Source: Anaerococcus sp. mt242 (GTDB taxonomy: Bacteria; Bacillota; Clostridia; Tissierellales; Peptoniphilaceae). Taken from it: DNA of 56,206 nt. Positions 1 through 8,256 of this stretch are shown in pieces. Below the pieces are notes generated by a model. It was not told where the DNA came from. It did not search any database and worked only from the letters and a program-made list of their open reading frames with translations. How positions within the stretch are numbered: position 1 is the stretch's first letter; each line of letters begins with the position of its first letter. Made by a program: the position numbers and the translations under genes. The DNA lies in the NCBI RefSeq assembly GCF_016798225.1, contig NZ_JAEUYX010000010.1:1-56206 (forward strand). Reading direction: 5' to 3'.

Positions 1-272
1 TCACCAACTAGCTAATCAGACGCAAGTCCATCTTACACCGCTAAGCACTTTGACTAAAAGCTTATGCAAGCTATTAGTTTCATAGGGTATTATTCTCCGT
101 TTCCAGAGGCTATCCCCTTGTGTAAGGCAGGTTACTCACGCGTTACTCACCCGTTCGCCACTAATCCATTCATTTTCATTCCGAAGAAATCTAATGAGTT
201 TCATCGTTCGACTTGCATGTGTTATGCACGCCGCCAGCGTTAATCCTGAGCCAGGATCAAACTCTCATGAAA
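1..272 (-). rRNA. rrs: 16S ribosomal RNA, 5' end only
   Basis: The reverse complement of 246-265 is the universal 16S 5' primer site (AGAGTTTGATCCTGGCTCAG), which corresponds to E. coli positions 8-27. This puts the mature 5' end near 272 and the rest of the gene beyond the left edge. The downstream sequence has the expected conserved early 16S blocks. The rRNA operon is therefore transcribed leftwards out of the window. Only about 270 nt are visible, so I draw no species identification from it. Confidence 0.97.
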
Positions 273-598
273 AATTTTATCTACATTTTTTGTAGTTTTT
301 TAATCTAATTCATAAAAGCTTTTTGATTCAAGCTCTTTTCATTTACACTGATCTTTTAATCAATGCGTGATTTAAATTTATCCTTTTTCTATATTATATA
401 GATAAGAATCATTGTGACTCTTTCAATAAAATGAAAAAGTCTTTTTTGGTTACTCAAATTAATTGCTAAAGTTTAATTACTATTTTATTGTTTCATCAAA
501 TATAAACTTGATGGATGACTACCCATTTTCTAGATAAATCATCAGGTTCTTTGTCGCTTGTTAACGACAAGATATATAATACCATGGCATTTTATTCT
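273..598 (-). other. rRNA leader region, no gene
   Basis: This is the stretch between the rRNA promoter and the mature 16S 5' end, about 300 nt and AT-rich, with no plausible coding frame. It should hold the pre-rRNA leader, including the 5' half of the RNase III processing stem. A small hairpin (TTGTCG ... CGACAA, 551-570) lies at the predicted transcript start. I looked for a boxA antitermination motif and found no convincing one. Confidence 0.7.
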
Positions 599-604
599 TG
601 TCAA
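576..604 (-). promoter_or_regulatory. Strong sigma-A promoter of the rRNA operon
   Basis: On the minus strand TTGACA (599-604) and TATTAT (576-581) are separated by exactly 17 bp. Transcription would start near 569. The -35 box begins only about 9 bp after the stop codon of the glycosyltransferase gene, and I see no terminator in between, so the upstream operon probably reads into the rRNA operon. Confidence 0.85.
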
Positions 605-612
605 CACTTTTT

Positions 613-1818
613 TTAAATATTTATTACATTTAATATTTTTTTACCTATGTTAGCCCAAGCTAATGCCTCTATTTCAGCGTTTACTTCGTCTATAAATAAA
701 TTTTGATCTAACCTTTTTATTTGTTTTTCTATATTAGTGCTTAGTCTTTGTACATAAGCGGGTATGTCTTCTTTTACCGGCTTATCTACATCATAAATCC
801 TCGGTAAGCTTGTAAATTCTATTAAGTGCTTTTCTTTAATCTTTTCTCCCACTAGATTATAAAGTCCCTCTATCTCACTTGTTACTACTAATTTATGACA
901 GGCCAGGGCTTCTATTGCGATTAGTCCTAGGGCTTCAAAGTATGATGGTAAGACAAAGATATCTGCATCTCTTAAAAGATTTGCTAGTTTCACCTGGTCT
1001 AAGGCATGACAAATTACTAGTCTTGGTGAATGGTTGGCTAACTCTTTCATTTTGTGGCAAGATTCTAAATCAGAATTGCCTACCATATGTAGCCTAATTT
1101 CTGGATACTTCTCTTCTAGTAATGGTAGAGTTTGTACTAGTTCAAAAACTCCTTTTGACTGACTGATTTTTCCAGCATAGACAATATCAATAGTATTTTT
1201 TTCTATCTTTTCTTTTGGAGGGTAAAATACTTTTTCGTTGTACCCGCCACCTACATTATGGATTTTTGCTTCATCTACACCTAATAAATTGATTATTGCG
1301 TCGTCTTCTTTGTCAGTTACGGTTAAGACATAATCTATGTCTTTTATATGGCTTAATCTTTTTAAAAATTTATTATGTTGCTTAACTTGTCTGATGTCTG
1401 TCCCATGAGATATGCCTACCACTTTTGTGTCTTTAAATATTTCTCTAACTAAATCAGTTATAAAAAACAAGTGGTGGGATATGACTATATCAGCTTTAAA
1501 TTCTGCTTTTATTTCTAATAACTTTTTTCTGAAATTTTCTAAAAGGATATCGATCTGCTCTTCAGTCATTTGGCTATAGACAGTTGAATCATATGGCATA
1601 AGATCGCTCATCCCACAAATTCTAAATGGTAAAGATTTGGTATTGTAATAAACAGGTTTTAAAATTTTTGCATTAACTTTGTTATCATAAATTTCTTCCG
1701 TACCAAATACGGCTGCATTTTCTATTCCTAAACTATTTAAGCTATCTATAAGGTTTGTAAAATATACTCCACTGCCGGTTTTTGATGGAAGTTGAGTTAG
1801 TACGTGTAATATTTTCAT
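613..1818 (-). CDS. Family 4 glycosyltransferase (GT-B fold)
   Basis: The 401-residue protein is a retaining GT4-type glycosyltransferase that would transfer a sugar from a nucleotide-sugar donor. The N-terminal Rossmann half starts MKILHVLTQLPSKTGSG, with the Gly-rich acceptor loop near residues 14-17 and HGT at 138-140. The C-terminal half has GKISQSKG at 216-223 and the E-x7-E donor-site motif at E295 and E303. There is no signal peptide or membrane span, so it is cytoplasmic. It overlaps the preceding ATPase gene by 4 bp and is the last gene of the ferric-type ABC operon, which is an unexpected partner. Acceptor and product (glycolipid, wall glycan or glycosylated small molecule) cannot be told from sequence. 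Confidence 0.85.
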   Translation of the reverse strand: MKILHVLTQLPSKTGSGVYFTNLIDSLNSLGIENAAVFGTEEIYDNKVNAKILKPVYYNTKSLPFRICGMSDLMPYDSTVYSQMTEEQIDILLENFRKKLLEIKAEFKADIVISHHLFFITDLVREIFKDTKVVGISHGTDIRQVKQHNKFLKRLSHIKDIDYVLTVTDKEDDAIINLLGVDEAKIHNVGGGYNEKVFYPPKEKIEKNTIDIVYAGKISQSKGVFELVQTLPLLEEKYPEIRLHMVGNSDLESCHKMKELANHSPRLVICHALDQVKLANLLRDADIFVLPSYFEALGLIAIEALACHKLVVTSEIEGLYNLVGEKIKEKHLIEFTSLPRIYDVDKPVKEDIPAYVQRLSTNIEKQIKRLDQNLFIDEVNAEIEALAWANIGKKILNVINI

Positions 1819-2744
1819 TCTATATACTCCATATCGTATCTAAGTTTTATCCTATCACCAATTTTTTTATCAAAATTATCGTTAAGCAATAAAACTTTTA
1901 GTTGTTTATAATTATTTTCTACAAAAAGTTCAATAGTGCTTCCCATAAAGATAATGTCTTTAATTGTAAATTCTTCTCCCTTATCTGAGATTTTTACTTT
2001 TTCAGGTCTTATATAAGAATTCCCAATTATATTTTTTTGACCTATAAAGTTTAAGGTCTTTTTGTTGGCAGGATTGTTATACACTCTTTGTGCTGGTCCC
2101 TTGTCTATGATTCTACCTTGGTTTAATACTATGACCTCATCAGCCATCTTAAAGGCTTCGCTCTGATCATGGGTTACAAAAATGGTTGTTAGATCAAAGT
2201 CTTTATGAATTCTTCTTATTTCTAATTGCATTTTTTCCCTTAGTTTTTGATCTAAGGCAGAAAAGGGTTCATCCATTAAAAGTAGTTTTGGTTTTACAAC
2301 TAAGCTTCGGGCTAGTGCCACCCTTTGCCTTTCTCCTCCAGAAAGCCCTGTAGGTTTTCTTTTTTCATATCCTTTTAGTCCAACCATTTCAATAGTTTGG
2401 TAGGCTAAGTCTTTTTTCTGATTTGTATTTAATGATTTTTGATTAAATTTAAGACCATACATCACATTATCCAAAACTGTCATATGAGAAAAAAGGCCAA
2501 GGGATTGAAAAACTGTGGATACTTTTCTCTGACTGGCTTCTAGATATGTAATATTTTCATTATCTAATATAATTTCTCCCTCATGGTCGATAAAGCCACC
2601 AATCGAATGAAGAATAGTACTTTTGCCAGAACCAGAAGGACCAAGTAAGCACAAAAATTTTCCTTTTTCTAAATTTATGTTAATATTATCCAAAACCTTA
2701 TTTGCCCCATAGGTCTTGGATAGATTTTTAATTTCTAAATACAT
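1815..2744 (-). CDS. ABC transporter ATP-binding protein, ferric/spermidine type (FbpC/PotA-like)
   Basis: The 309-residue nucleotide-binding subunit powers the importer encoded by the two upstream genes. Walker A GPSGSGKS is at 35-42, followed by a Q-loop (VFQ), the signature LSGGERQ, Walker B LLLMDEP and the switch His in THD. A C-terminal TOBE-like segment contains the motif RPEKV. A longer reading frame begins at 2777, but I chose the ATG at 2744 because an AGAAAGG ribosome-binding site sits 7 nt upstream and the protein then starts MYLEIKNL as in the family. It overlaps the permease gene by 17 bp and the glycosyltransferase gene by 4 bp. The substrate is probably iron(III) or another oxyanion-type ligand; PotA-type polyamine import is less likely. 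Confidence 0.85.
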   Translation of the reverse strand: MYLEIKNLSKTYGANKVLDNININLEKGKFLCLLGPSGSGKSTILHSIGGFIDHEGEIILDNENITYLEASQRKVSTVFQSLGLFSHMTVLDNVMYGLKFNQKSLNTNQKKDLAYQTIEMVGLKGYEKRKPTGLSGGERQRVALARSLVVKPKLLLMDEPFSALDQKLREKMQLEIRRIHKDFDLTTIFVTHDQSEAFKMADEVIVLNQGRIIDKGPAQRVYNNPANKKTLNFIGQKNIIGNSYIRPEKVKISDKGEEFTIKDIIFMGSTIELFVENNYKQLKVLLLNDNFDKKIGDRIKLRYDMEYIE

Positions 2745-4371
2745 GCGCAAACCTTTCTTTAAAACTATCTTGACCAAAAATCCAATTAACTAAAAGATTA
2801 AAAATCAGACAAATAACCATAATTAAAAGGGCTATCACCGATCCTTCGCCGTATCTACCACTATTTATAACATCAAACATAACAAGGGTTAGAAGTTTCT
2901 TGCCTGGATAGACTAAAAAAATAATTGACCCAACTGTTGTCATAGTGGTTGTAAAAGAATTTATCATGGAAATACGTAGGGAAGGCTTAATATTAGGTAT
3001 AATGCCATCCTTAATTTCGTAAAAAGTATTTGCACCTAGGTCTCTTAAAGAATTTATTATATCTATATTAATTGCTTTCATAGCAGTATTACCCACCCTG
3101 CTTGAAAATGGTAATTGTTTAAAAAGCACATTTAAAACAACAATTATACTTGTCCCGATAATCATAATCGGTGGGGATTTGAAATAAAGCAAGTAGCCTA
3201 AACCAAAAAATGTACCCGGAATAATATATGGCATATTTGAAATCAAATCTATTATCTTCATAAATTTACTATTTTTTATAATTAAATAGTAACCGATTAG
3301 CATTCCAATAAGGCTACCAAAAATAGCCGAAATTAATGAATATCCTATAGATCTTAGCATTGCATCATTTATATAATTTTCGGCACGGGATAAATTATCC
3401 AAAGAAAATACCAAAGCTCCTTTTTTCATAGTAGTAAAGGCACTTAAAATTATTGAAAAATAAAGGCTTACTAATAAGATTAATATAAAAATTCCCATAA
3501 ATTTAAATAATTGATATATAAATCCCTTGTTTGGGACATTGATTTCTGCTAGGGTATTAGGATTTGCAGTTGAGCTTTTTTCCTTGTTTAATAAATTTCC
3601 TATTAAAAATATCAAAATAATTGGTAATAAAAGCAGTACATTTAGAACACTAGCTTTTGCTAAATTTCCATTTGCTATAACTTCAAAGTATGATTCTAGG
3701 GCTAATACATTAAATTTACCTCCAATTATAGAAGGAGTTGCAAAGTCAGACATGGATTTAAAAAAATTTAGCATAAAAACTGTAAAAATTCCATTTTTTA
3801 GCTGAGGAATTATAATATCCATTATTATAGAATTGGTATCTCCCCCAAGAGATCTTGCAGAATTGATCACATCCTTATCCATATTTTTCAAATATCCCAG
3901 CAAAATCAAGCAATTTAAGGAAATAAATGATAGAGTTTGCATAAAAATTACTCCCCACATATTGTAGGGGTTTAAAGATAAATGTAATAAATTGTGGGTG
4001 ATAAAACCTCTTCGCCCAAAAAGTGTAATATAGCTTAGGCTTGTAACAAATGGTGGACTGATTAGCGTTAGTAGGAGGATAAAATTAATAATTTTTCTAT
4101 TTCTTTTATTAGTTAGGTATGTATAGACTGCTAACATTGTAGATAAAACCACCGAAAAAATCGAAGTTAGCATCCCCATTTTAAGAGAATTTGTTAAAAG
4201 CTTTTTATTTTCTAAAATGTCCTTATAATATCTAAAATCAAGTCTGCCATCTATGATAAAACTTTCCTTAAATACACTCACAAATGGGAGTAATATAAAA
4301 AATATTACCGCTAAGGCCAAAATTACTTGTATTAAAATGTCAAAAAAATTTATTGTCTTTCTTCTTTTCAT
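2728..4371 (-). CDS. Double-domain ABC permease, ferric type (FbpB-like)
   Basis: The 547-residue membrane protein has two fused BPD_transp_1 domains, as in FbpB/AfuB ferric permeases, with about twelve hydrophobic segments. Each half carries an EAA-type coupling loop: SARSLGGDTNSIIMDIIIPQ in the first half and SLRDLGANTFYEIKDGIIPN in the second. Both would dock to the ATPase encoded next. There is no recognisable Shine-Dalgarno sequence before the ATG, and a stable hairpin sits between this gene and the binding-protein gene. Together these suggest much lower expression than the binding protein. The fused layout favours the iron family over PotBC, where the subunits are separate. Confidence 0.85.
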   Translation of the reverse strand: MKRRKTINFFDILIQVILALAVIFFILLPFVSVFKESFIIDGRLDFRYYKDILENKKLLTNSLKMGMLTSIFSVVLSTMLAVYTYLTNKRNRKIINFILLLTLISPPFVTSLSYITLFGRRGFITHNLLHLSLNPYNMWGVIFMQTLSFISLNCLILLGYLKNMDKDVINSARSLGGDTNSIIMDIIIPQLKNGIFTVFMLNFFKSMSDFATPSIIGGKFNVLALESYFEVIANGNLAKASVLNVLLLLPIILIFLIGNLLNKEKSSTANPNTLAEINVPNKGFIYQLFKFMGIFILILLVSLYFSIILSAFTTMKKGALVFSLDNLSRAENYINDAMLRSIGYSLISAIFGSLIGMLIGYYLIIKNSKFMKIIDLISNMPYIIPGTFFGLGYLLYFKSPPIMIIGTSIIVVLNVLFKQLPFSSRVGNTAMKAINIDIINSLRDLGANTFYEIKDGIIPNIKPSLRISMINSFTTTMTTVGSIIFLVYPGKKLLTLVMFDVINSGRYGEGSVIALLIMVICLIFNLLVNWIFGQDSFKERFAHVFRN

Positions 4372-4391
4372 AATATGTACATATAAAATAA

Positions 4392-4410
4392 ACCAAGGCT
4401 AGGCCTTGGT
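4392..4410 (-). terminator. Intercistronic hairpin between binding protein and permease genes
   Basis: An 8-bp perfect stem (ACCAAGGC / GCCTTGGT) with a 3-nt loop, followed on the minus strand by TTTATTTTA. The imperfect T-run suggests a leaky terminator or 3' mRNA stabiliser. That would leave the binding-protein mRNA more abundant than the downstream permease and ATPase mRNA. Confidence 0.6.
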
Positions 4411-4416
4411 ATTATC

Positions 4417-5574
4417 TTATTCTTCGCTAGCTTTGTCTCCAGCAATTTCTTTAAATTTGTTTAAGATTTCTTCTCTTTCTGACCCAAATGTAGATAGGTC
4501 TTCATCAATCAACTTATCTTTTGGTAATCCTAAGTCAAGACCTTTGATATCTGGAACAATTAATTGATTTGTATCTTTTCCATCGATTTCTGCAATCATA
4601 TTTTGAGCTTTTTCGCTTAGCATAAAGTCAATGAACGCTTTTGCAATGTCAGCATTTTCGCTGTCTTTAAATATTGCAACACCCTCTGGAACCCAAGGAA
4701 TTCCATCTTCTGGATAGATTACTGTTAGACCATAGTCATTAGCTGCATCAAATGCTTTTTGATCAACTGGGATAATACCAATTCCAAATTCACCTTGAGC
4801 TGTTTTTTCTTGAGGATCTTTTCCTCTTTTGGAGTAAAATTCGATATTTTCATTTATTTTTTCAAATAATTCCCAACCTTCTTCTTTGCCGTATAGGTCT
4901 AAAAGTCCTTTAAGGGCTGCGTAGTTTGTACCAGATATAGCTGGGTTTGACATGATAATTTCGCTCTTGTATTTTGGATCTGCTAAATCTTTCCAAGTTT
5001 TTGGAGCTTCTAGTCCCTTTTCTTCAAGAATACCATCATTTACAACAAATCCTACAACTGTAAGTCCTTTTGAGAAGTAATATCCGTCTTTATCTTTGTA
5101 TTCAGCTGGAAGTTTGTCAGTAATTTCTGATTGATATTTTTCTAGTAGATCGTCATCTTTTGCTGCCATAAAGGCATCAAGACCACCACCGAACCATAGG
5201 TCAGCCATAGCTTTTCCCTCAGCTTTTGTTCTAGAAATAACTTCTCCGCTTGACATTGATAAAAATTCTACATCTGCACCAGTTTCATTTGTAAATTCTT
5301 CAAATAGTGGTACATATGAGTCACTTGTAGCAACTACATTTAAAGTTTTTCCTTCAAAATTTGGAGCTTCAGTTTCTTCTTTGGATGCCTCTTCTTTTAC
5401 ATCTTCAGTTTTTTCTTTAGCTTCTTCTGTTTTATTCTCTTCTTCTACATTTTGCTCAACCGCACTTTCATTTGTTTTTGTTTCTTCTGCTGGCGCCTCA
5501 TTTGACCCACAAGATGTAAGTGCAAAAAGTGCAGCAAGTGTAAGAGAAAACTTACTAATAAAATTACTCTTCAT
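4417..5574 (-). CDS. ABC transporter substrate-binding lipoprotein, ferric-type (FbpA/AfuA-like)
   Basis: The 385-residue lipoprotein has a lipobox LTSC with the modified Cys at 22, then an acidic low-complexity linker to about residue 72 rich in Glu, Lys and Thr. The periplasmic-binding fold follows: a mobile N-lobe starting near GKTLNVVATSDSY, SGEVISRTKAEGKAMADLWF, and a C-terminal helix GVAIFKDSENADIAKAFIDF typical of AfuA/FbpA-type proteins. It is anchored outside the membrane and delivers ligand to the adjacent permease. An AGGAGG site lies just before the ATG, and AT-rich TATAAT-like boxes lie at 5604-5616. I see no convincing Fur box there. Ferric iron is the leading ligand guess; phosphonate or another anion remains possible. 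Confidence 0.82.
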   Translation of the reverse strand: MKSNFISKFSLTLAALFALTSCGSNEAPAEETKTNESAVEQNVEEENKTEEAKEKTEDVKEEASKEETEAPNFEGKTLNVVATSDSYVPLFEEFTNETGADVEFLSMSSGEVISRTKAEGKAMADLWFGGGLDAFMAAKDDDLLEKYQSEITDKLPAEYKDKDGYYFSKGLTVVGFVVNDGILEEKGLEAPKTWKDLADPKYKSEIIMSNPAISGTNYAALKGLLDLYGKEEGWELFEKINENIEFYSKRGKDPQEKTAQGEFGIGIIPVDQKAFDAANDYGLTVIYPEDGIPWVPEGVAIFKDSENADIAKAFIDFMLSEKAQNMIAEIDGKDTNQLIVPDIKGLDLGLPKDKLIDEDLSTFGSEREEILNKFKEIAGDKASEE

Positions 5575-5630
5575 ACTTCCTCCTTAATAATATTAGTAAG
5601 TTTATTATATATTATATTTAATTTAAAATA

Positions 5631-5654
5631 AAGCCTAGTTTATAAACTAGGCTT
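5631..5654 (-). terminator. Terminator after msrA
   Basis: A perfect 24-bp palindrome built on AAGCCTAGTT / AACTAGGCTT, followed on the minus strand by TTATTTTAAATT. It overlaps the msrA stop codon and separates the ThrE-MsrA unit from the ferric-type ABC operon. Confidence 0.8.
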
Positions 5655-6125
5655 ATCATTTAAGTTTATGTGACAGTAACCAGTTGGATTTTTTTCTAGG
5701 TAATCTTGGTGGTAATCTTCTGCTATCACAAAATTATTTAATTTTTCAACTTCAAGCTTAATTTCATCATCCTCTGTTTCTTGTTTTTTACTTATGAATG
5801 CTTTTGCTTTTTCTAAGTCTTCTTCGTTTTTGGAATAAATTCCTGTTCTGTATTGACGACCTCTATCATTGCCTTGCTTGTCAATGCTAAATGGATCGAT
5901 AATGTAATATAAATATTCTAAAAGTTTTTCAAGACTTATTTTTTCATCATCATATTTTATTTCTACTGTTTCTGCATGGTCAGTGTTTTTCACTTCTTGG
6001 TAAGTAGTTTGCTCAGTTTTACCATTTGCATAGCCTACCTCTGTATCTACTACTCCATCAATTTCTTTAAAATATGCCTCTACTCCCCAAAAACATCCGC
6101 CTGCTAAATATATTTTTTTAATCAT
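5640..6125 (-). CDS. msrA: Peptide methionine (S)-S-oxide reductase
   Basis: The enzyme reduces methionine-S-sulfoxide in oxidised proteins and free amino acid. The active-site motif GGCFWG lies near the N-terminus with the catalytic Cys at 11, and a C-terminal PTGYCHINL provides a probable recycling Cys. The 161 residues match single-domain MsrA; no MsrB domain is fused. A GTG at 6134 gives a slightly longer frame, but the ATG at 6125 has an AAGGTGG site 6-7 nt upstream and overlaps the previous stop as ATGA. It is co-transcribed with the two ThrE-like genes, a pairing with no obvious functional reason. Confidence 0.95.
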   Translation of the reverse strand: MIKKIYLAGGCFWGVEAYFKEIDGVVDTEVGYANGKTEQTTYQEVKNTDHAETVEIKYDDEKISLEKLLEYLYYIIDPFSIDKQGNDRGRQYRTGIYSKNEEDLEKAKAFISKKQETEDDEIKLEVEKLNNFVIAEDYHQDYLEKNPTGYCHINLNDKPSL

Positions 6126-6592
6126 TTTTTCCACCTTAAATAATTGGTACGGTTAACACTTCTAGTTCTAAAACTCTTAAGTGATGTTGAAAACGAACTA
6201 GCTAATAGGACACCAAAAGATATGGATCCTGCTACTACAATTGTGCTATAAAAACTAGCTATGGCTAAATCTGACTGGTTATTTACAAAATAGTTCATGG
6301 TTTTGTATATCCCTTCACCTGGAACTAGGTTGATAATACCTGGGATAATAAAAACTGATGCTGGATATCTGAGTTTTTTAGCTAGCATTTCTGAAACAAA
6401 AGTGATGCTTAGAGCTGATAAAAATACTGCTATGTATTTGCTACCTGTCGTATCCATAACATATTTAAAAACTATCCATCCCATGCCCCCATTGACTGCT
6501 GATACTAAAAGAGTTTTTAATGGAACAGAAAATACTAGGGCAAAGCCTACTGTCGACATAATCGCTGCTATAAATTGTATTAAATATGACAT
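6122..6592 (-). CDS. Threonine/serine exporter, small membrane subunit (ThrE C-terminal half, DUF3815 type)
   Basis: The 156-residue integral membrane protein has about five hydrophobic segments and the family-like stretch FIIPGIINLVPGEGIYKTMN. Corynebacterium ThrE is a single ten-helix protein; here, as in many Bacillota, it is split in two, and this is the C-terminal half. The start ATG directly abuts the stop of the partner gene (TAAATG), so translation is coupled. Likely role is export of excess threonine or serine, or of related small peptides. The family assignment is firm; the substrate is inferred. Confidence 0.82.
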   Translation of the reverse strand: MSYLIQFIAAIMSTVGFALVFSVPLKTLLVSAVNGGMGWIVFKYVMDTTGSKYIAVFLSALSITFVSEMLAKKLRYPASVFIIPGIINLVPGEGIYKTMNYFVNNQSDLAIASFYSTIVVAGSISFGVLLASSFSTSLKSFRTRSVNRTNYLRWKK

Positions 6593-7372
6593 TTAGAATA
6601 ACCTCCATAAAGAAATAGGTACAGCTACCCCTACTGCAAGGGCAATTGATATTAATATCGCCATAGCCGTTCCCGTTATCCCACTTAGAGCATCCCCACT
6701 CATTAAATCCCTTACTGCATTTGTAAGCATAACACCTGGAACAAATGCCATCATACCACTAATGATAAGGATATTGATACTTACTGGTGTAAATTCATTT
6801 ACAATCAGTGATGATAGGGAAAGAAATAAGCCATATAGAAAATTTACCACAAAAAAGTTTATTTTTTGTCTTTCTAAATATAGGGAAAATCTAAAAGCTA
6901 GATATCCAATCGCAAATGATGATATAATCTCTATCATATTTCCACCAAGAAGGATTGAGTAAGATCCAGCTGCTATCGTTGCTCCAAATACTTTTCTATA
7001 AACCGGTGTGCTTTCTTCCTTTTTAATTTTAGCAATTTCTTCTAAGGCTTCGTATAAAGTAAATTTACCAGCAGTAAAATTTCTAGAAAAAGTATTTACC
7101 CTATCTACATAGTACAAGTTGTTGCCTCTATTTCTGACCCTACGCATATTTGTGTGGATCTCCCCCTTGTAGGAAAATGAAATTATTATTGTATTGTATG
7201 AAGAAAATACATCCACATCTTTTATGGATTCTTTCGATCTTATTATTCTTTCAACTGTGTCCTCTACCCTATAAATTTCTGCACCATTTGCAAGCATTAA
7301 GGCCCCTGCAGAAGCAGCAACCTCAGATAGTATTACGGCTTCTTGTAGGGAAGTAATTTTTTCCTTAGTCAT
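6593..7372 (-). CDS. Threonine/serine exporter, large subunit (ThrE N-terminal half, DUF1212 type)
   Basis: The 259-residue protein has a soluble N-terminal region (LANGAEIYRVEDTVERI, then a beta-rich stretch VDVFSSYNTIIISFSY) followed by about five membrane segments. This is the DUF1212/ThrE N-terminal architecture, and the conserved stretch FVPGVMLTNAVRDLMSGD is present. It should pair with the protein encoded immediately downstream to form the exporter. An AAGGAT ribosome-binding site precedes the ATG. It lies 25 bp after the J-domain protein gene and probably shares its transcript. Confidence 0.85.
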   Translation of the reverse strand: MTKEKITSLQEAVILSEVAASAGALMLANGAEIYRVEDTVERIIRSKESIKDVDVFSSYNTIIISFSYKGEIHTNMRRVRNRGNNLYYVDRVNTFSRNFTAGKFTLYEALEEIAKIKKEESTPVYRKVFGATIAAGSYSILLGGNMIEIISSFAIGYLAFRFSLYLERQKINFFVVNFLYGLFLSLSSLIVNEFTPVSINILIISGMMAFVPGVMLTNAVRDLMSGDALSGITGTAMAILISIALAVGVAVPISLWRLF

Positions 7373-7397
7373 TTTCTATCCTTTTTTATCACATATA

Positions 7398-8174
7398 TTA
7401 TAAATAATTTTGCTTGTATTTTTTAATATTTTCCTCTGTTAAAAACTCGTAGGCTTCATTTACTTTTGTAAACATTTCTGTTGCACCAGGATCTTTATTG
7501 ATATCTGGGTGGTATTTTTTGGCAAGCTTTCTATAATTTAGCTTAACTTGATAAATATCTGTATCTACACCAAGTCCAAGTATCTTGCAAGCTTCCTCAT
7601 ATTTTTCCTTAAAACCAATATTATTTACACCTGACTGTCCAGAATATCCGCCTTGATTGTATCCTTGATTATAATTACCATAAGTTCTTGAATTTTGATA
7701 GCCACCAAAATTTCTAGCAAATTCTTCAAAGCGACGATTCATTTCTTCTTGCTGACGGCGGGCTTCTTGCTCCCTTTGTCGGCGGCGCATTTGCTCTTGT
7801 TCATAGATATATTTATTTGAATAATCCGAAATACTCTCGTAGCCAACTTTTTGACCAGTTATCATAGAATCAGCCCTATCATACATCCATTCGGTAAGGG
7901 TGTAATTTATGTATCTTAAAAAAGAAATAAATTTCGGTCCCAAAATCGGTATAAAAATCACCGCAAAAATAAAATACATTACTTCTTTTGGTAACATTAA
8001 AGGAATTATTGGAAAGATAAATATAGTTGAACATCCAAAGATAAATATCATAAATAATAATTGCCTGATCCCCTCAAATGTGACCACTATAACGTTCATG
8101 ATATTTATCAGCACATTAAAAAATGTCCCTAAGCCTGTCGCAAGGCCATGTAAAATTTTACCTAAAAACTTCAT
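7398..8174 (-). CDS. Membrane-anchored J-domain protein
   Basis: This 258-residue protein inverts the usual DnaJ order. Hydrophobic segments occupy roughly residues 1-85, then comes a basic Arg/Gln/Glu-rich helical stretch (about 125-155), a Gly/Asn/Tyr/Gln-rich linker (about 155-185), and a C-terminal J domain with HPD at 222-224 in KYHPDINKD. There is no zinc-finger or DnaJ C-terminal substrate domain. It likely recruits DnaK (Hsp70) to the cytoplasmic face of the membrane. A GGAG site precedes the start. The client is unknown, and the neighbouring exporter genes may simply be co-transcribed. Confidence 0.8.
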   Translation of the reverse strand: MKFLGKILHGLATGLGTFFNVLINIMNVIVVTFEGIRQLLFMIFIFGCSTIFIFPIIPLMLPKEVMYFIFAVIFIPILGPKFISFLRYINYTLTEWMYDRADSMITGQKVGYESISDYSNKYIYEQEQMRRRQREQEARRQQEEMNRRFEEFARNFGGYQNSRTYGNYNQGYNQGGYSGQSGVNNIGFKEKYEEACKILGLGVDTDIYQVKLNYRKLAKKYHPDINKDPGATEMFTKVNEAYEFLTEENIKKYKQNYL

Positions 8175-8230
8175 AATTTTTCTCCATTCCCTACGATTAT
8201 ATCAGAGTTTTCATTTTCTTTAAAATAAAA

Positions 8231-8255
8231 AAAGAATGGTTAATAAACCACTCTT
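8231..8255 (-). terminator. Terminator after the ABC exporter gene
   Basis: On the minus strand AAAGAGTGGTT and AACCATTCTTT form a stem with one G-T wobble and loop TATT, followed by a long T-run (TTTTTTTATTTTA). It ends at the stop codon of the ABC exporter gene. Confidence 0.85.
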
Positions 8256-8256
8256 T

